The notes below the pieces were generated by a model. It did no database searches, was not told where the DNA came from, and saw only the letters and a program-made list of their open reading frames with translations. Of a DNA stretch of 64,000 bases, positions 25,042-33,978 are shown one piece after another. A program made the position numbers and the translations under genes. Source of the stretch: Ramlibacter agri (GTDB taxonomy: Bacteria > Pseudomonadota > Gammaproteobacteria > Burkholderiales > Burkholderiaceae_C); NCBI RefSeq assembly GCF_012927085.1, contig NZ_JABBFX010000005.1:1-64000 (forward strand), written 5' to 3'. Position 1 is the stretch's first letter; every line of letters starts with the position of its first letter.

Positions 25042-25944
25042 CTAGGCCGCGGTCCCGAGATTGGCCTTGAAGAAAGCGATGGTCCGGTCCCAGGCCAGCT
25101 TCGCCGCGGCGGCGTCGTAGCGCGGCGTGGTGTCGTTGTTGAAGCCATGCTGCGTGCCGGCGTACTGGAACACCTGGAAGTGCACGCTGGCGGCCTTCAG
25201 CGCGGCCTCGTAGGCCGGCCAGGCGGCGTTGATGCGCTCGTCCGTACCCGCCAGGTTGACCAGCAGCGGCGCCCTCACCTTGGCCGCGTCTTCCGCCGGC
25301 GGCACGTTGCCGTAGAAGGGCACGGCCGCATTCAGGTCCGGCAGGCGCGTGGCCAGCCAATGCACGATGCCGCCTCCATAGCAGAAGCCCACGGCGCCCA
25401 TCTTGCCGTTGCCGTCCGGGCGGGCGCGCAGCCAGGCCGCCGCGGCAAGGAAGTCCTCGCGGGTCTTCGCCTGATCGAGTTTCGCGAAAGCCTCGCGCGC
25501 CTTGTCCTCGTCGCCGGGGTAGCCGCCCAGCGGCGTCAGCGCGTCCGGCGCGAAGGCCATGAAGCCATCCAGCGCCAGCCGGCGCGCGATGTCCTCGATG
25601 TGCGGGTTCAGGCCGCGGTTCTCGTGGATCACCAGGACGGCCGGCAGGCGCGCCGCGCCGGCGGCAGCCGGCCGCGCCAGGTAGCCGCGCACCTGGCCGT
25701 TGCCCGCGGGCGAGGGGACGGTCACCCATTGCGTCTTCAACCGCGCGTCTTCGGGCTTGACCTGCTGGCCGGCGGCGAAGTCGGGGCTGAGCGCCGCCAG
25801 CAGGCCGGCCGCGGTCATGCCCGCCTTGGCGAAGCGCTGCGCCTTGTCCAGGAAGCCGCGGCGGTCGATGCCGCCGTGGACGTAGGCGTCGAAGAGAACC
25901 AGGAGTTCCTGGTCGAAATCCTGGGCGGTCAGGCGAGACGGCAT
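25042..25944 (-). CDS. Dienelactone hydrolase family protein
   Basis: The 300-residue alpha/beta hydrolase has an unusual ~55-residue N-terminal extension (an RRGFLDKAQRFAKAG segment resembling a Tat signal but placed at about 28). The DLH core follows. Recognisable elements are the conserved Glu in VIHENRGLNPHIEDIARRLA, the nucleophile Cys in GFCYGGG (replacing the usual Ser), and the catalytic His in AGTQHGFNND. Family members hydrolyse dienelactone in catechol degradation, but no catechol genes are near, so the substrate is open. Confidence 0.9.
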   Translation of the reverse strand: MPSRLTAQDFDQELLVLFDAYVHGGIDRRGFLDKAQRFAKAGMTAAGLLAALSPDFAAGQQVKPEDARLKTQWVTVPSPAGNGQVRGYLARPAAAGAARLPAVLVIHENRGLNPHIEDIARRLALDGFMAFAPDALTPLGGYPGDEDKAREAFAKLDQAKTREDFLAAAAWLRARPDGNGKMGAVGFCYGGGIVHWLATRLPDLNAAVPFYGNVPPAEDAAKVRAPLLVNLAGTDERINAAWPAYEAALKAASVHFQVFQYAGTQHGFNNDTTPRYDAAAAKLAWDRTIAFFKANLGTAA

Positions 25945-25972
25945 GGGGCGTCCTTGAGAAAGCGAGGGCGGA

Positions 25973-26761
25973 TCAACGGCCGCCGGAGAAGGCGAAGCCC
26001 TGCGTCCGGGCCGCGTTGAACACGGCCAGGTTCAGCTGCGAGCCATCGAGGATGGCGACGCCGCTGCCGGCGGTGAGCGGTGTCGGGTTCTGCGGGCAGC
26101 CCACGCCGGTGAAGCTGAGGCTCGCCGTGTACGTGCTGATGCCGGGGCTGGTCAGCAACTGGCCGCTGAAATTGCAGCCGCGCACGGTGCTGCCCGTCAC
26201 GACGCCGTCGCTCGTGACCGTCGCCGTCGCCACGTCGGTGGCGCCCGGCATCACGGCGCTGCCGGTGTAGCTGCCGGCCACCGCGGCCAGGGTGCCTTGC
26301 GTCGTGAAGCCGGTCTGGTAGGTGGTGGTGAAGGTGAAGGATTGGCCCGGCGCGACGACGCTGCCCGTGAGCCGGGACCCGGAGACGAAGGTGGCGTCGA
26401 GGTTGCCGATGCCCACCGTGGTGGTGTCCGTGCTGAAGTCGGCGAGGTCGGTGGAGCTGAGCGTCGTGTCGGTGGCGGTCCAGGTGCCGCGGTCGGCTCC
26501 CGTCGGCACGTTGGTGCCGGAAAGGCTGGACAGCAACCAGATCTCGGGCGTGGACAGAACCAGCGCATAGACGACACGATTGGTGTTGGTGAAGCCCTTG
26601 TAGAGGCCCACCGGGCTGCCCGAGGGCGTCGGCGGCGCAGGCTGCACGCCGCCACAGACCTCGGCACTCCCGAAGCATTCGCCCGGATTGCCGCCGCCGC
26701 CGCTGCAGCCCGCCACCGCCAGCGCCAGCGCTGCAGCGCCGGCCAGTCCGCCGTATCTCAT
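25973..26761 (-). CDS. Hypothetical Ser/Thr-rich lipoprotein
   Basis: The 262-residue product has a lipoprotein signal: a hydrophobic Ala/Leu core then LAVAGC, with Cys at about residue 18 as the lipidation site, followed by a Gly run. A short cysteine pair (GECFGSAEVCGG) follows. The rest is Thr/Ser/Gly-rich and strand-like (VASGSxxGS-type repeats such as TATVTSDGVVTGSTVRGCNF), suggesting a beta-rich surface or periplasmic protein. GAAGGGAG lies six bases before ATG 26761. No named family recognised. Confidence 0.75.
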   Translation of the reverse strand: MRYGGLAGAAALALAVAGCSGGGGNPGECFGSAEVCGGVQPAPPTPSGSPVGLYKGFTNTNRVVYALVLSTPEIWLLSSLSGTNVPTGADRGTWTATDTTLSSTDLADFSTDTTTVGIGNLDATFVSGSRLTGSVVAPGQSFTFTTTYQTGFTTQGTLAAVAGSYTGSAVMPGATDVATATVTSDGVVTGSTVRGCNFSGQLLTSPGISTYTASLSFTGVGCPQNPTPLTAGSGVAILDGSQLNLAVFNAARTQGFAFSGGR

Positions 26762-26799
26762 CGAGACTCCCTTCTTCGTGGTCAAAAATCGAATCCTGC

Positions 26800-27351
26800 C
26801 TACCCCCGGAACACCGGCAGGTTGCCAAGCCGCGGCGAGCGCACCAGCAGCTGCCCCTCGATGCCGAAGTCGGGCAGCCGCAGCGCTTCGCCCAGCGTGG
26901 TGCGCACGGGCCGCGCCTGCGCGCGCGTGCCTGCGACGCCGGTGAAGCCCAGCTCGAACACCACCGGCAACAGCTGGGGATTCTGCCGCGCCGGCGGCTC
27001 GGCGTGAGGGGTCCATGGGAGAAGGGGCAGTGCCAGCGTCAGGGTCTCGATGAACGAGGCGCCGGGCGCGACCACCGTAACGCAGGGCAGGTTGCGCAGT
27101 GCAGCTGCCTGGCTGGCGCGCAGCGCGGGGATCTTCTTGCTGATGACGATGCCGGCGTCATCCGCCTCGATGTTGCACAGGTCGCGATCGAGCACGTGGC
27201 GGCCGCTCGCGTCGACCGCGGCGTACATGCGGTTGAACAGGAACAGCTCGGTGCCGCCCTGGTTGTGCACGGTGTACGACAGCGTCGCCGCGCGGGCGTC
27301 GCGCGCTCGCAGCTCCGCCTGCAGGCTCGCCGGATGGTTCGTCAATGCCAT
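26800..27351 (-). CDS. Hypothetical protein (183 aa)
   Basis: This is a soluble protein without a signal peptide. The first half reads like an Ig-like beta-sandwich (AATLSYTVHNQGGTELFLFN, then RMYAAVDASGRHVLDRDL). The second half contains a Pro-rich loop (LPLLPWTPHAEPPARQNP). GGCGAGG precedes ATG 27351, which I prefer over a frame extending to 27804 that runs through clearly non-coding sequence. It is 38 bases upstream of the lipoprotein gene on the same strand, so both may be expressed together. No family recognised. Confidence 0.6.
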   Translation of the reverse strand: MALTNHPASLQAELRARDARAATLSYTVHNQGGTELFLFNRMYAAVDASGRHVLDRDLCNIEADDAGIVISKKIPALRASQAAALRNLPCVTVVAPGASFIETLTLALPLLPWTPHAEPPARQNPQLLPVVFELGFTGVAGTRAQARPVRTTLGEALRLPDFGIEGQLLVRSPRLGNLPVFRG

Positions 27352-27565
27352 GGCCTCGCCTCTCCAGCCGCCGGGTTGGAGCGGCAGAGTATGCGCGCCA
27401 CCCTGCGGAGGCGCAACCGCAGGGCGGGCGGCCGCGCTAAGCCCCTTGCCTAGAGGGCGGGCGGGCTTTTCCCGCGGCTGCCGCCGTCCATCCGTCGGGC
27501 CGCTCCGGTCGTCCCTTCGTCCCACATGCCCTGCGCGCCATCGCCTACAAAGTTGGCAACGGCGC

Positions 27566-27571
27566 TTGACA
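27566..27571 (+). promoter_or_regulatory. Candidate -35 box (TTGACA) for the miniprotein gene
   Basis: This is a perfect TTGACA in a GC-rich 259-base gap (27352-27610) that otherwise shows no clear feature. The hexamer 17 bases downstream (CATTCG, 27589-27594) is a poor -10, so the promoter is tentative. Confidence 0.35.
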
Positions 27572-27610
27572 CACTTCGCAAGGTAGTGCATTCGTCGTTG
27601 GGAGACAGGC

Positions 27611-27778
27611 GTGAACGAGTGGTGGGCAAATTGCAACGAAGGGCGGGTATCCGAGCTCTCGAGGCGCGCGACCTGCTTCGTATTGTTTTCGCGGGAAGGG
27701 CGTCCGGGCTTGTGGCTGATGCTGCTGGGGACGCTGTGGGCGGTGGTGGCCGCCATGGCACTAGGGACTCCGGGATAA
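27611..27778 (+). CDS. Single-pass membrane miniprotein (55 aa), unrecognised
   Basis: A GTG-started 55-codon frame is preceded by GGGAGACAGGC, a fair ribosome-binding site, and ends in TAA. The peptide starts MNEWWANCNEGRVSEL, has an amphipathic basic stretch with Cys8 and Cys22, and ends in one clear membrane helix (GLWLMLLGTLWAVVAAMALG). A strong intrinsic terminator follows 26 bases after the stop. I infer a small membrane protein, N-terminus probably inside from the positive-inside rule. It could instead act as a leader for the HAD gene that starts 67 bases downstream. No homologue recognised. Confidence 0.55.
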   Translation: MNEWWANCNEGRVSELSRRATCFVLFSREGRPGLWLMLLGTLWAVVAAMALGTPG

Positions 27779-27804
27779 GCAGTCATAAAAAGGAATGCAG
27801 GCAT

Positions 27805-27832
27805 GCCGCACCATCTGGTGCGGCTTTTTTTT
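27805..27832 (+). terminator. Strong intrinsic terminator before the HAD gene
   Basis: GCCGCACC (27805-27812) pairs with GGTGCGGC (27817-27824) around ATCT, followed by eight Ts. The next start codon is only 13 bases beyond the T run. Confidence 0.9.
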
Positions 27833-27845
27833 GGGGGATGACGCC

Positions 27846-28559
27846 ATGGCTCTCTGGCAGGAAGCGAACCGCATCGAGGTGCTGGCCTTCGACGTGTTCG
27901 GCACGGTCGTCGACTGGCACGGCAGCATCGTGCGCGAGCTGGCGCAGCTGGCGCCCGCTGTCGATGGCGATGCCTTCGCCCGCGCCTGGCGCGAAGGCTA
28001 CCGGCCGGCGATGGCGCGGGTGATGTCCGGCGAGCTGGGCTGGACGCTCATCGACGACCTGCATCGCATGATCCTGGACGACGTGCTGCCCCGCTTCGGC
28101 CTGGCGCACCTGGACGAAGCGCAACGGGCCGAACTCAATCGCGCGTGGCACCGGCTGGCTCCCTGGCCGGAGGTGGTGGCGGCGCTGCAGCGGCTGAAGC
28201 CGCGCTACCTGCTCACTCCGCTTTCCAACGGCAACATCGGCCTGCTGACGCGCATGGCCAGGCGCGCCGGGCTGCCCTGGGATTGCGTGCTGTCGGCCGA
28301 GGTGTTTCGTGCCTACAAGCCGGACCCGGCCACCTATCTCGGCGTGGCGAAGGTGTTCGACCTGCCGCCGGAGCGGGTGATGCTGGTGGCAGCGCACCAT
28401 GACGACCTGGCAGGCGCCCGTGCCTGCGGGCTGCGCACCGCCTACATCGAGCGGCCGCTGGAGTTCGGTGCGGCGCATCCGAAGGACGTTTCCCCACGGC
28501 CGGGGAACGACCTGCATTGCCGGGACTTCGCGGACCTGGCGGCACAGCTCGGGTTGTAG
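27846..28559 (+). CDS. Haloacid dehalogenase, type II (HAD superfamily)
   Basis: The 237-residue L-2-haloacid dehalogenase-like hydrolase has the HAD motif I nucleophile Asp in LAFDVFGTVVDWHG (about residue 13). It also has motif II TPLSNGNIGLLTRMA (Ser/Asn) and motif III Lys in EVFRAYKPDPATYLGVA. The motif IV region has VAAHHDDLAGARACGLRTAY. The type II signature DVFGT and SNGN support the dehalogenase group, though many members have other substrates. ATG 27846 follows GGGGGA, placed directly after a terminator. The longer frame from 27795 would run through the terminator hairpin. Confidence 0.88.
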   Translation: MALWQEANRIEVLAFDVFGTVVDWHGSIVRELAQLAPAVDGDAFARAWREGYRPAMARVMSGELGWTLIDDLHRMILDDVLPRFGLAHLDEAQRAELNRAWHRLAPWPEVVAALQRLKPRYLLTPLSNGNIGLLTRMARRAGLPWDCVLSAEVFRAYKPDPATYLGVAKVFDLPPERVMLVAAHHDDLAGARACGLRTAYIERPLEFGAAHPKDVSPRPGNDLHCRDFADLAAQLGL

Positions 28560-28650
28560 ACGCCGGCCGCATTCCGCACGCGAGATGTGGTCCCAAGCCG
28601 ACAACCGGCTACCCCGGCCGCGCGCAGGATCAAACTGAAAGGAGGCATCC

Positions 28651-28857
28651 ATGCCCGAAGATCGCACCCCCATCGACCACGGGCTGGCGCATCCCCAGCC
28701 CGAGCGCGGCCGCATCCCGCAGCCGAAACCCCAGGCGGACGAGGACCCGCGCGAGCTCGTGCCCAACCAGCCCACGCACGACGAGAAGGCGGAGTCGCAG
28801 GAGAAGAAGCAACCCGGCGTCGGCGGCCACACCGACTTCGTGCAGACACCGGATTGA
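28651..28857 (+). CDS. Small disordered hypothetical protein (68 aa)
   Basis: This is a very hydrophilic peptide rich in Pro, Glu, Gln, Lys and Asp (PQPERGRIPQPKPQADEDPR). It has no hydrophobic segment and is predicted to be disordered. GAAAGGAGG lies six bases before the ATG, a strong ribosome-binding site that argues it is translated. No family recognised. It pairs with the next gene in direction and composition. Confidence 0.65.
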   Translation: MPEDRTPIDHGLAHPQPERGRIPQPKPQADEDPRELVPNQPTHDEKAESQEKKQPGVGGHTDFVQTPD

Positions 28858-28867
28858 GGGCTTCGCC

Positions 28868-29059
28868 ATGGTGATGTTCAAGGCGAAGTTCCAGCCCGTG
28901 CCGGCCAGGGCGCAGCCCAAGCTGCAGGCGCAGCAGCCGCAGCCCGTGCCGCCCATGCCCCAGGACCAGCCGGTGGTGCCGCCGATCGAGGAGGAGCGCG
29001 GTCCGCAGGTGCCGATCAAGGAGCCCGAGCCGCAGCACGAGCCGGAGCGGGTGGAGTAG
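28868..29059 (+). CDS. Small proline/glutamine-rich hypothetical protein (63 aa)
   Basis: The peptide is almost wholly Pro/Gln/Glu/Val (KFQPVPARAQPKLQAQQPQP). It is disordered, with an acidic C terminus (EPEPQHEPERVE). GAGGG precedes ATG 28868; an alternative ATG is at 28874. The gap to the upstream gene is ten bases, suggesting one transcript. It ends 34 bases before the convergent gspE stop. No function can be assigned. Confidence 0.5.
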   Translation: MVMFKAKFQPVPARAQPKLQAQQPQPVPPMPQDQPVVPPIEEERGPQVPIKEPEPQHEPERVE

Positions 29060-29093
29060 AGCTGGATCCCGGATCGGGTCCGGGACGACTGGA

Positions 29094-30497
29094 TCAGTCG
29101 CGCGTCACGCGCAGCACTTCCTCGCGCGAGGTCACGCCCTCGCGCACCAGCCGTTCGCCGTCTTCGCGCATCAGGCGCATCCCATGCGCGAGCGCGGTGT
29201 CGCGGATCTCGGATTCGGCGGCGCGGTTGTGGATCAGGCCGCGGGTCTTCTCGTCCGCGATCAGCATCTCGAAGATGCCGACGCGGCCGTGGTAGCCCGT
29301 GTAGCCGCAATGCGCGCAGCCGCGCGCCACGCCTTCCACTTCGACCTTGCAGTACTCGCACAGCTTGCGCACCAGGCGCTGCGCCAGCACGCCCAGCAGG
29401 GACGAGGACAGCAGGAAGGGCTCGACGCCCATGTCGGTCAACCGCGTGACCGCCGACGAGGCATCGTTGGTGTGCAGGGTGGCCAGCACCAGGTGGCCGG
29501 TCAGCGAGGCCTGGATGGCGATCTGCGCGGTTTCGTAGTCGCGGATTTCGCCGATCATGATGACGTCCGGGTCCTGGCGCAGGATGGCGCGCAGGGCCTT
29601 GGCGAAATCGAGGTCGATCTTCGGGTTGACCTGCGTCTGGCCGATGCCGGGCAGCTCGTATTCGATCGGGTCTTCCACCGTCATGATGTTGCTGGTCGAA
29701 GCGTCCAGCCGCGACAGCGCCGCGTACAGCGTCGTCGTCTTGCCCGAGCCGGTGGGGCCGGTGACGAGGATGATGCCGTGCGGCTGGCCGATCAGCGACA
29801 GGAAGCGCTCCAGCGTGACGCCGGTCATGCCCACCGACTCCAGGCTGATGCGGCTTTCGCTCTTGTCCAACAAGCGCAGCACGGCGCGCTCGCCGTGCGC
29901 GGAAGGCAGCGTCGAGACGCGCACGTCCACAGCGCGCGTGCCGATGCGCAGCGAAATGCGGCCGTCCTGCGGCAGGCGCTTCTCGGAGATGTCGAGCTCC
30001 GCCATGATCTTCAGGCGCGAGATCAGCGCCGCGTGCAGCGCGCGATTGGGCTGCACCACTTCGCGCAGCGCGCCGTCGACGCGGAACCGCACGGACGAAT
30101 GCCGCTCGTAGGGTTCGATGTGGATGTCGCTGGCGCCATCGCGCGCGGCCTGCGTCAGCAGCGCGTTGAGCATGCGGATGATCGGCGCGTCGTCGCTGGC
30201 CTCCAGCAGGTCTTCCACCGCCGGCAGCTCCTGCATGATCCGCGACAGGTCCGCGTCGTTCTGCACCTCGCTCACCACGGTGGCGGCGCTCGACTCGCCC
30301 TGCGCGTAGGCGGCGCTGATGCGCTGCGCCAGCGCGGTCGGGTCCAGCTGCTGCAGGTTGCGCACCTGGTACTTGCGCATGACCTCGGTCCACACCGGGG
30401 CCGGCGCGCCGGCGTGCCACAGCACCAGCTGCTCGCCGTCGTCTTCCAGCAGCAGTTGCTGGCTGCGCGCGAAGGCGTAGGGAAGCGGGTAGCGCAT
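29094..30497 (-). CDS. gspE: Type II secretion ATPase GspE
   Basis: This cytoplasmic hexameric ATPase drives pseudopilus assembly. It has 467 residues. The N1E/N2E region spans about 1-105. Walker A is GPTGSGKT at 247-254, the Asp box is [13 protein letters not shown], and Walker B is [10 protein letters not shown] at 311-320. The tetracysteine zinc module of GspE proteins is complete (Cys380, 383, 394, 397). It is the last gene of the cluster and starts four bases after gspD ends. The expected neighbour gspF is absent. Confidence 0.95.
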   Translation of the reverse strand: MRYPLPYAFARSQQLLLEDDGEQLVLWHAGAPAPVWTEVMRKYQVRNLQQLDPTALAQRISAAYAQGESSAATVVSEVQNDADLSRIMQELPAVEDLLEASDDAPIIRMLNALLTQAARDGASDIHIEPYERHSSVRFRVDGALREVVQPNRALHAALISRLKIMAELDISEKRLPQDGRISLRIGTRAVDVRVSTLPSAHGERAVLRLLDKSESRISLESVGMTGVTLERFLSLIGQPHGIILVTGPTGSGKTTTLYAALSRLDASTSNIMTVEDPIEYELPGIGQTQVNPKIDLDFAKALRAILRQDPDVIMIGEIRDYETAQIAIQASLTGHLVLATLHTNDASSAVTRLTDMGVEPFLLSSSLLGVLAQRLVRKLCEYCKVEVEGVARGCAHCGYTGYHGRVGIFEMLIADEKTRGLIHNRAAESEIRDTALAHGMRLMREDGERLVREGVTSREEVLRVTRD

Positions 30498-30501
30498 CGC
30501 G

Positions 30502-32682
30502 TCAGCGCACGCTGGGCGCGGTGGTGGCGGGCGGCTGCACCAGCGGCGACCAGGTGTTGCCCGGCGGGACCGGCTTGGCCAGGTCGGGCATCACGGGGGC
30601 GTCGGTCACGTTCTTGAGGAGGCTGCTGGGCGCAGGCTGCACGTTCTGCTGCTTGGTGCGCATCAGCTCGTAGCGGTCCAGGGACAGCGCGTCGGACGCG
30701 CCGTTGTCGCGCACCACCACCGGCCGCAGGAACACCATCAGGTTGCTCTTGGAGCGCGAGCGGCTGTCGGAGCGGAACAGCGCGCCGAGGCCGGGGACGT
30801 CGCCCAGGCCGGGTACCTTGTCGTTGGTCCCGGAGTACTGGTCCTTCAGCAGGCCGCCGATCACCACGATCTGGCCATCGTCCACCAGCACGTTCGTTTC
30901 GATCGTCTGCTTGGTGGTGGTCGGCCCGTTCGAGTTGCTCTCGGTGCCGGCCTTCACCGCCGAATTTTCCTGGTAGATCGTCAGGCGCACGTTGCCGTTC
31001 TCGTTGATCTGCGGCTTCACGCGCAGCGTCAGGCCGACGTCCTTGCGTTCGACGGTCGTGAACGGGTTGACGGAGCCGTTCGAGGCGCCGGTGTTGGTGA
31101 ACTGGCCGGTCACGAAGGGGACGTTCTCGCCGATGACGATCTTGGCTTCCTCGTTGTCCATCGTCAGCAGGTTGGGCGTGGACAGCACGTTGCCGTCGCC
31201 GGTGCTTTCGAAGAAGTTGGCGATCGCGCTCAGGATGTACTTGCCGCCCACGTTGCGGACCGCGCCAACGTTGAAGCCGGTGTTCGGCTGCGTGATGTTG
31301 CCGCTGCTGATGCCGGTCTGGGTGGCGAGGTTGATGATGTTGCTGGTGGTGCCCAGCGTGTTGAAGTTGCTGCCCAGGAAGCCGATCACGCTGCTGGAGG
31401 CGGTGCCCAGCACGTTCTGCCACTGGATGCCGAACTCGGCGACCTTGTCGGAGTTGACTTCGACGATCAGGCCTTCCACCAGCACCTGCGCGCGGCGGCC
31501 ATCGAGCTGGTCGATCACGGCGCGCAGCTGGCGGTACTGCGGCTCGGGCGCGGTGATGATCAGCGAGTTGGTGGCCGGGTCGGCCTGGATGGCGCCGCCG
31601 ACGGAGGGCTGCGCCGAAGGCGTGATCGGGGCCGTGGCGGCGCTGGTGCCCGTGCCGCTGCCTGCGCCGCTGAGGCCGCTGGTGATCACCGGGGTCTGCG
31701 CCGCGCTGGCGACGGCGCCCGCGATGTTGCCGCCGGTGGGCTGGTTCCCGGCTGGCGCCAGGCTGGCCAGCGAGGCGCGCAGCACCACGGCCATCTTCAG
31801 CGCGTCGGCATTGCGCAGGTAGACCACGTGGATGTTGCCCAGCTCGCCGCCGCCGGTGGGCTGGTCGAGGCGCGCGATCACTGCGCGCACCAGGCCCAGG
31901 CGCGCCGGGTTGGCGGCGCGCACCAGCAGCGAATTGCTGCGCGGCTCGGCGATCACCGTGGTGCGGAAGGCGCCCTCGGACTGGCTTTGCGCCGCCGCCG
32001 GCTGGCCGGGCACGGCCCCGCCGGTCGCCGTGGAGGCGTCGATCAGGCGCTGCACCACGGGCTGCAGGTCGGAGGCCAGCGCGTACTTGAGGTTGATCAC
32101 CTCGACGTCGGTGGCATTGGAGATGTCCAGCGCTGCGACGATGCGGCCCAGGCGCTGCAGGTTGTCGGCGTAGTCCGTGATCACCAGCGAGTTGTTGCCG
32201 GGGTTCACGTTGATCGTGTTGTTGGGGCTGATCAGCGGGCGCAGGATCGGCACCAGGTTGGCCGCGTTCTCGTAGTTCAGGCGGAAGATCTGCGTGACGA
32301 TCTGGTTGCCGGTGGCGGGCGTCTCCACCGACACCGGGCCGCCCTGCAGCTTGGCCTCGGCTTCCGGCACCACCTTCAGCAGGCCGCCGGATTCGACGAC
32401 CGTGTAGCCCGAGAGGCGCAAGGTCGCCACGAACTGGTTGAACGCGGCCTGCGGCGTCACCGGCCGGTCGGTCGATAGCGTGATGGTGCCCTTCACGCGC
32501 GGGTCCACGACGATGTTGCGGCCGGTGATGGCGGCCATCGTGCGCGCCACGGCGTCGATCTCCGCGTTGACGAAGTTCAGCGTGATCGGTTCGGCGGCGC
32601 GCTGCTGCGCGTACGAGGCGAGCGGCACGCCGGCGAGCACCAGCAAGGCGCTGAGCGTGGCGGCGGCAAGGCGGTACTTCAT
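30502..32682 (-). CDS. gspD: Type II secretion secretin GspD
   Basis: This is the outer-membrane channel, 726 residues. The signal peptide ends near SYAQQ (26). N0-N3 domains lie at about 30-330, including the N1-type [21 protein letters not shown] Ser/Gly/Thr-rich insert (about 315-360) lies within N3. The C-terminal secretin domain (about 440-650) has [15 protein letters not shown], the family signature. The tail (about 665-726) may bind a pilotin, but no gspS-like gene is seen. It lies seven bases downstream of gspN. Confidence 0.96.
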   Translation of the reverse strand: MKYRLAAATLSALLVLAGVPLASYAQQRAAEPITLNFVNAEIDAVARTMAAITGRNIVVDPRVKGTITLSTDRPVTPQAAFNQFVATLRLSGYTVVESGGLLKVVPEAEAKLQGGPVSVETPATGNQIVTQIFRLNYENAANLVPILRPLISPNNTINVNPGNNSLVITDYADNLQRLGRIVAALDISNATDVEVINLKYALASDLQPVVQRLIDASTATGGAVPGQPAAAQSQSEGAFRTTVIAEPRSNSLLVRAANPARLGLVRAVIARLDQPTGGGELGNIHVVYLRNADALKMAVVLRASLASLAPAGNQPTGGNIAGAVASAAQTPVITSGLSGAGSGTGTSAATAPITPSAQPSVGGAIQADPATNSLIITAPEPQYRQLRAVIDQLDGRRAQVLVEGLIVEVNSDKVAEFGIQWQNVLGTASSSVIGFLGSNFNTLGTTSNIINLATQTGISSGNITQPNTGFNVGAVRNVGGKYILSAIANFFESTGDGNVLSTPNLLTMDNEEAKIVIGENVPFVTGQFTNTGASNGSVNPFTTVERKDVGLTLRVKPQINENGNVRLTIYQENSAVKAGTESNSNGPTTTKQTIETNVLVDDGQIVVIGGLLKDQYSGTNDKVPGLGDVPGLGALFRSDSRSRSKSNLMVFLRPVVVRDNGASDALSLDRYELMRTKQQNVQPAPSSLLKNVTDAPVMPDLAKPVPPGNTWSPLVQPPATTAPSVR

Positions 32683-32689
32683 GTGTTCG

Positions 32690-33490
32690 TTAACCGATGG
32701 AGATGATGGAGCGCGGCCCGGTGCGGCGGCCGATGATGTTCAGGAGGTTCGCGAGCGCGGCTTCGCGTTCCGGGGCGGCGCTGGCTTCGCCGCGGAAATG
32801 CAGGCGGGAGCCCACCCACTGGCCGCTGCCGGCCAGCTGGAGGCTGCCTTCGAGGGTCTCCAGCCGCAGCGTGGCGGGCGTGCCCCCTTGCAATGTGATG
32901 CGGTAGCTGCCCATGGGCCTCAGGGTAGAGAGGCGCGACGCAAGGCGCAACGCCAGCAACTCGGCCCGCCCTCTCACCTGCGGACGGCCGGCGGCCCATT
33001 CTACTGAAAGGCCCTGCGTGGAAAGCCGCAGGTCGCCGTCGAATTGCAAAGTGTTGAAGGGCGTGCCCAGGCCGGCGACGACGCTGGCCGGCCACTGCGA
33101 AACGCCGTCGGCCACGTCCACCCGCATGCCGCCCCAGCGCAGGTGGGCCTGCACCTCCAGCGGGCGGTCCATGCAGCAGTCGGCCCGCAGGCGGGCGGCG
33201 ACGCCATCGATGCGGGGGCCCAGGCTCCACTGCAGGCGTCCGGGCAGCGCCGCGGCGTCGTGGCTGCCGGCGCCGCCGGTCAGCACCAGCTGCGCCGAGC
33301 CGTTCCAGACGGTGCCGCGCGGGTCGTCCAGCAGCAGCTGGCCGCCGGTGGCGTTGCCCACCGCGGCGGCGAGCCAGCGGGCCGGTGCGAACAGGGTCAC
33401 CGCGAGCAGCAGGCCCAGTACGGCGCCGGCCGCCGCCCAGAGCCAGGGTGCCGCCTCACGGGCTGCGCGCGGACGCGGGGAGCGCGCCAC
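32690..33490 (-). CDS. gspN: Type II secretion protein GspN
   Basis: The 266-residue product has an N-terminal membrane helix (about 17-38, LWAAAGAVLGLLLAVTLFA) and a periplasmic domain typical of GspN (GGQLLLDDPRGTVWNGSAQL). GspN is found in a subset of type II systems and is not essential in all. It starts at GTG 33490, sharing one base with the gspM stop (TAGTG). The open frame continues upstream but overlaps gspM, so I place the start here. Confidence 0.85.
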   Translation of the reverse strand: MARSPRPRAAREAAPWLWAAAGAVLGLLLAVTLFAPARWLAAAVGNATGGQLLLDDPRGTVWNGSAQLVLTGGAGSHDAAALPGRLQWSLGPRIDGVAARLRADCCMDRPLEVQAHLRWGGMRVDVADGVSQWPASVVAGLGTPFNTLQFDGDLRLSTQGLSVEWAAGRPQVRGRAELLALRLASRLSTLRPMGSYRITLQGGTPATLRLETLEGSLQLAGSGQWVGSRLHFRGEASAAPEREAALANLLNIIGRRTGPRSIISIG

Positions 33491-33978
33491 TATCGGGGGG
33501 GCAGGGTCAGCACCAGCGTGCCGTCCCAGCCGCCGGCGGCATTGCGCGTGAGGCGCGCTTCGCCGGGGAGGGCGCGGGCGTTGGTGCGCACCTGCGTGAG
33601 CCATTGCGCCAGCGCCGGCGCCTGCGTGTTGGTCAGCGTGACGGTGACGCGGTCGCCGGCGATGCTGTAGCGCGCGCTCACGCCCAGCTGCTGGCGGATG
33701 GCGTCTTCCAGCTGGCGCATGGCTTGGTCGGGGTCGAGCTTCGGCTGCGCCTGCATCGCCTTGGCCTGAGCCTGCAGGCGCTGCATCTGCTGCAGCTGCG
33801 CGTCCAGCAGCCGGTGCTGGCCCTCGGCGGCGCGCAGCGTGGCGAGCGCCGGCGCCAGCGCCAGCCACCACAGCAGCGCCAGCAGGACGACCGCGCCGGC
33901 CGCGGCCACCATCGCCTGCTCGCGCGGCGCCAGCGTGGCGAAGCGGGCCTTCAGGGGCTTCAGGGCATCGGCCTTCAT
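33490..33978 (-). CDS. gspM: Type II secretion protein GspM
   Basis: The 162-residue inner-membrane protein has a short cytoplasmic N terminus and a TM at about 25-45 (AAAGAVVLLALLWWLALAPA). A coiled-coil (LRAAEGQHRLLDAQLQQMQR) and a ferredoxin-like periplasmic domain follow. It pairs with GspL in the assembly platform. The ATG overlaps the gspL stop by four bases (ATGA). Confidence 0.9.
   Translation of the reverse strand: MKADALKPLKARFATLAPREQAMVAAAGAVVLLALLWWLALAPALATLRAAEGQHRLLDAQLQQMQRLQAQAKAMQAQPKLDPDQAMRQLEDAIRQQLGVSARYSIAGDRVTVTLTNTQAPALAQWLTQVRTNARALPGEARLTRNAAGGWDGTLVLTLPPR

Noticed and set aside
27552..27571. Possible sigma-54 promoter (TTGGCA...TTGA) before the miniprotein gene
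   Set aside because: The spacing between the GG and GC elements is one base too long and the -12 element lacks TTGC.
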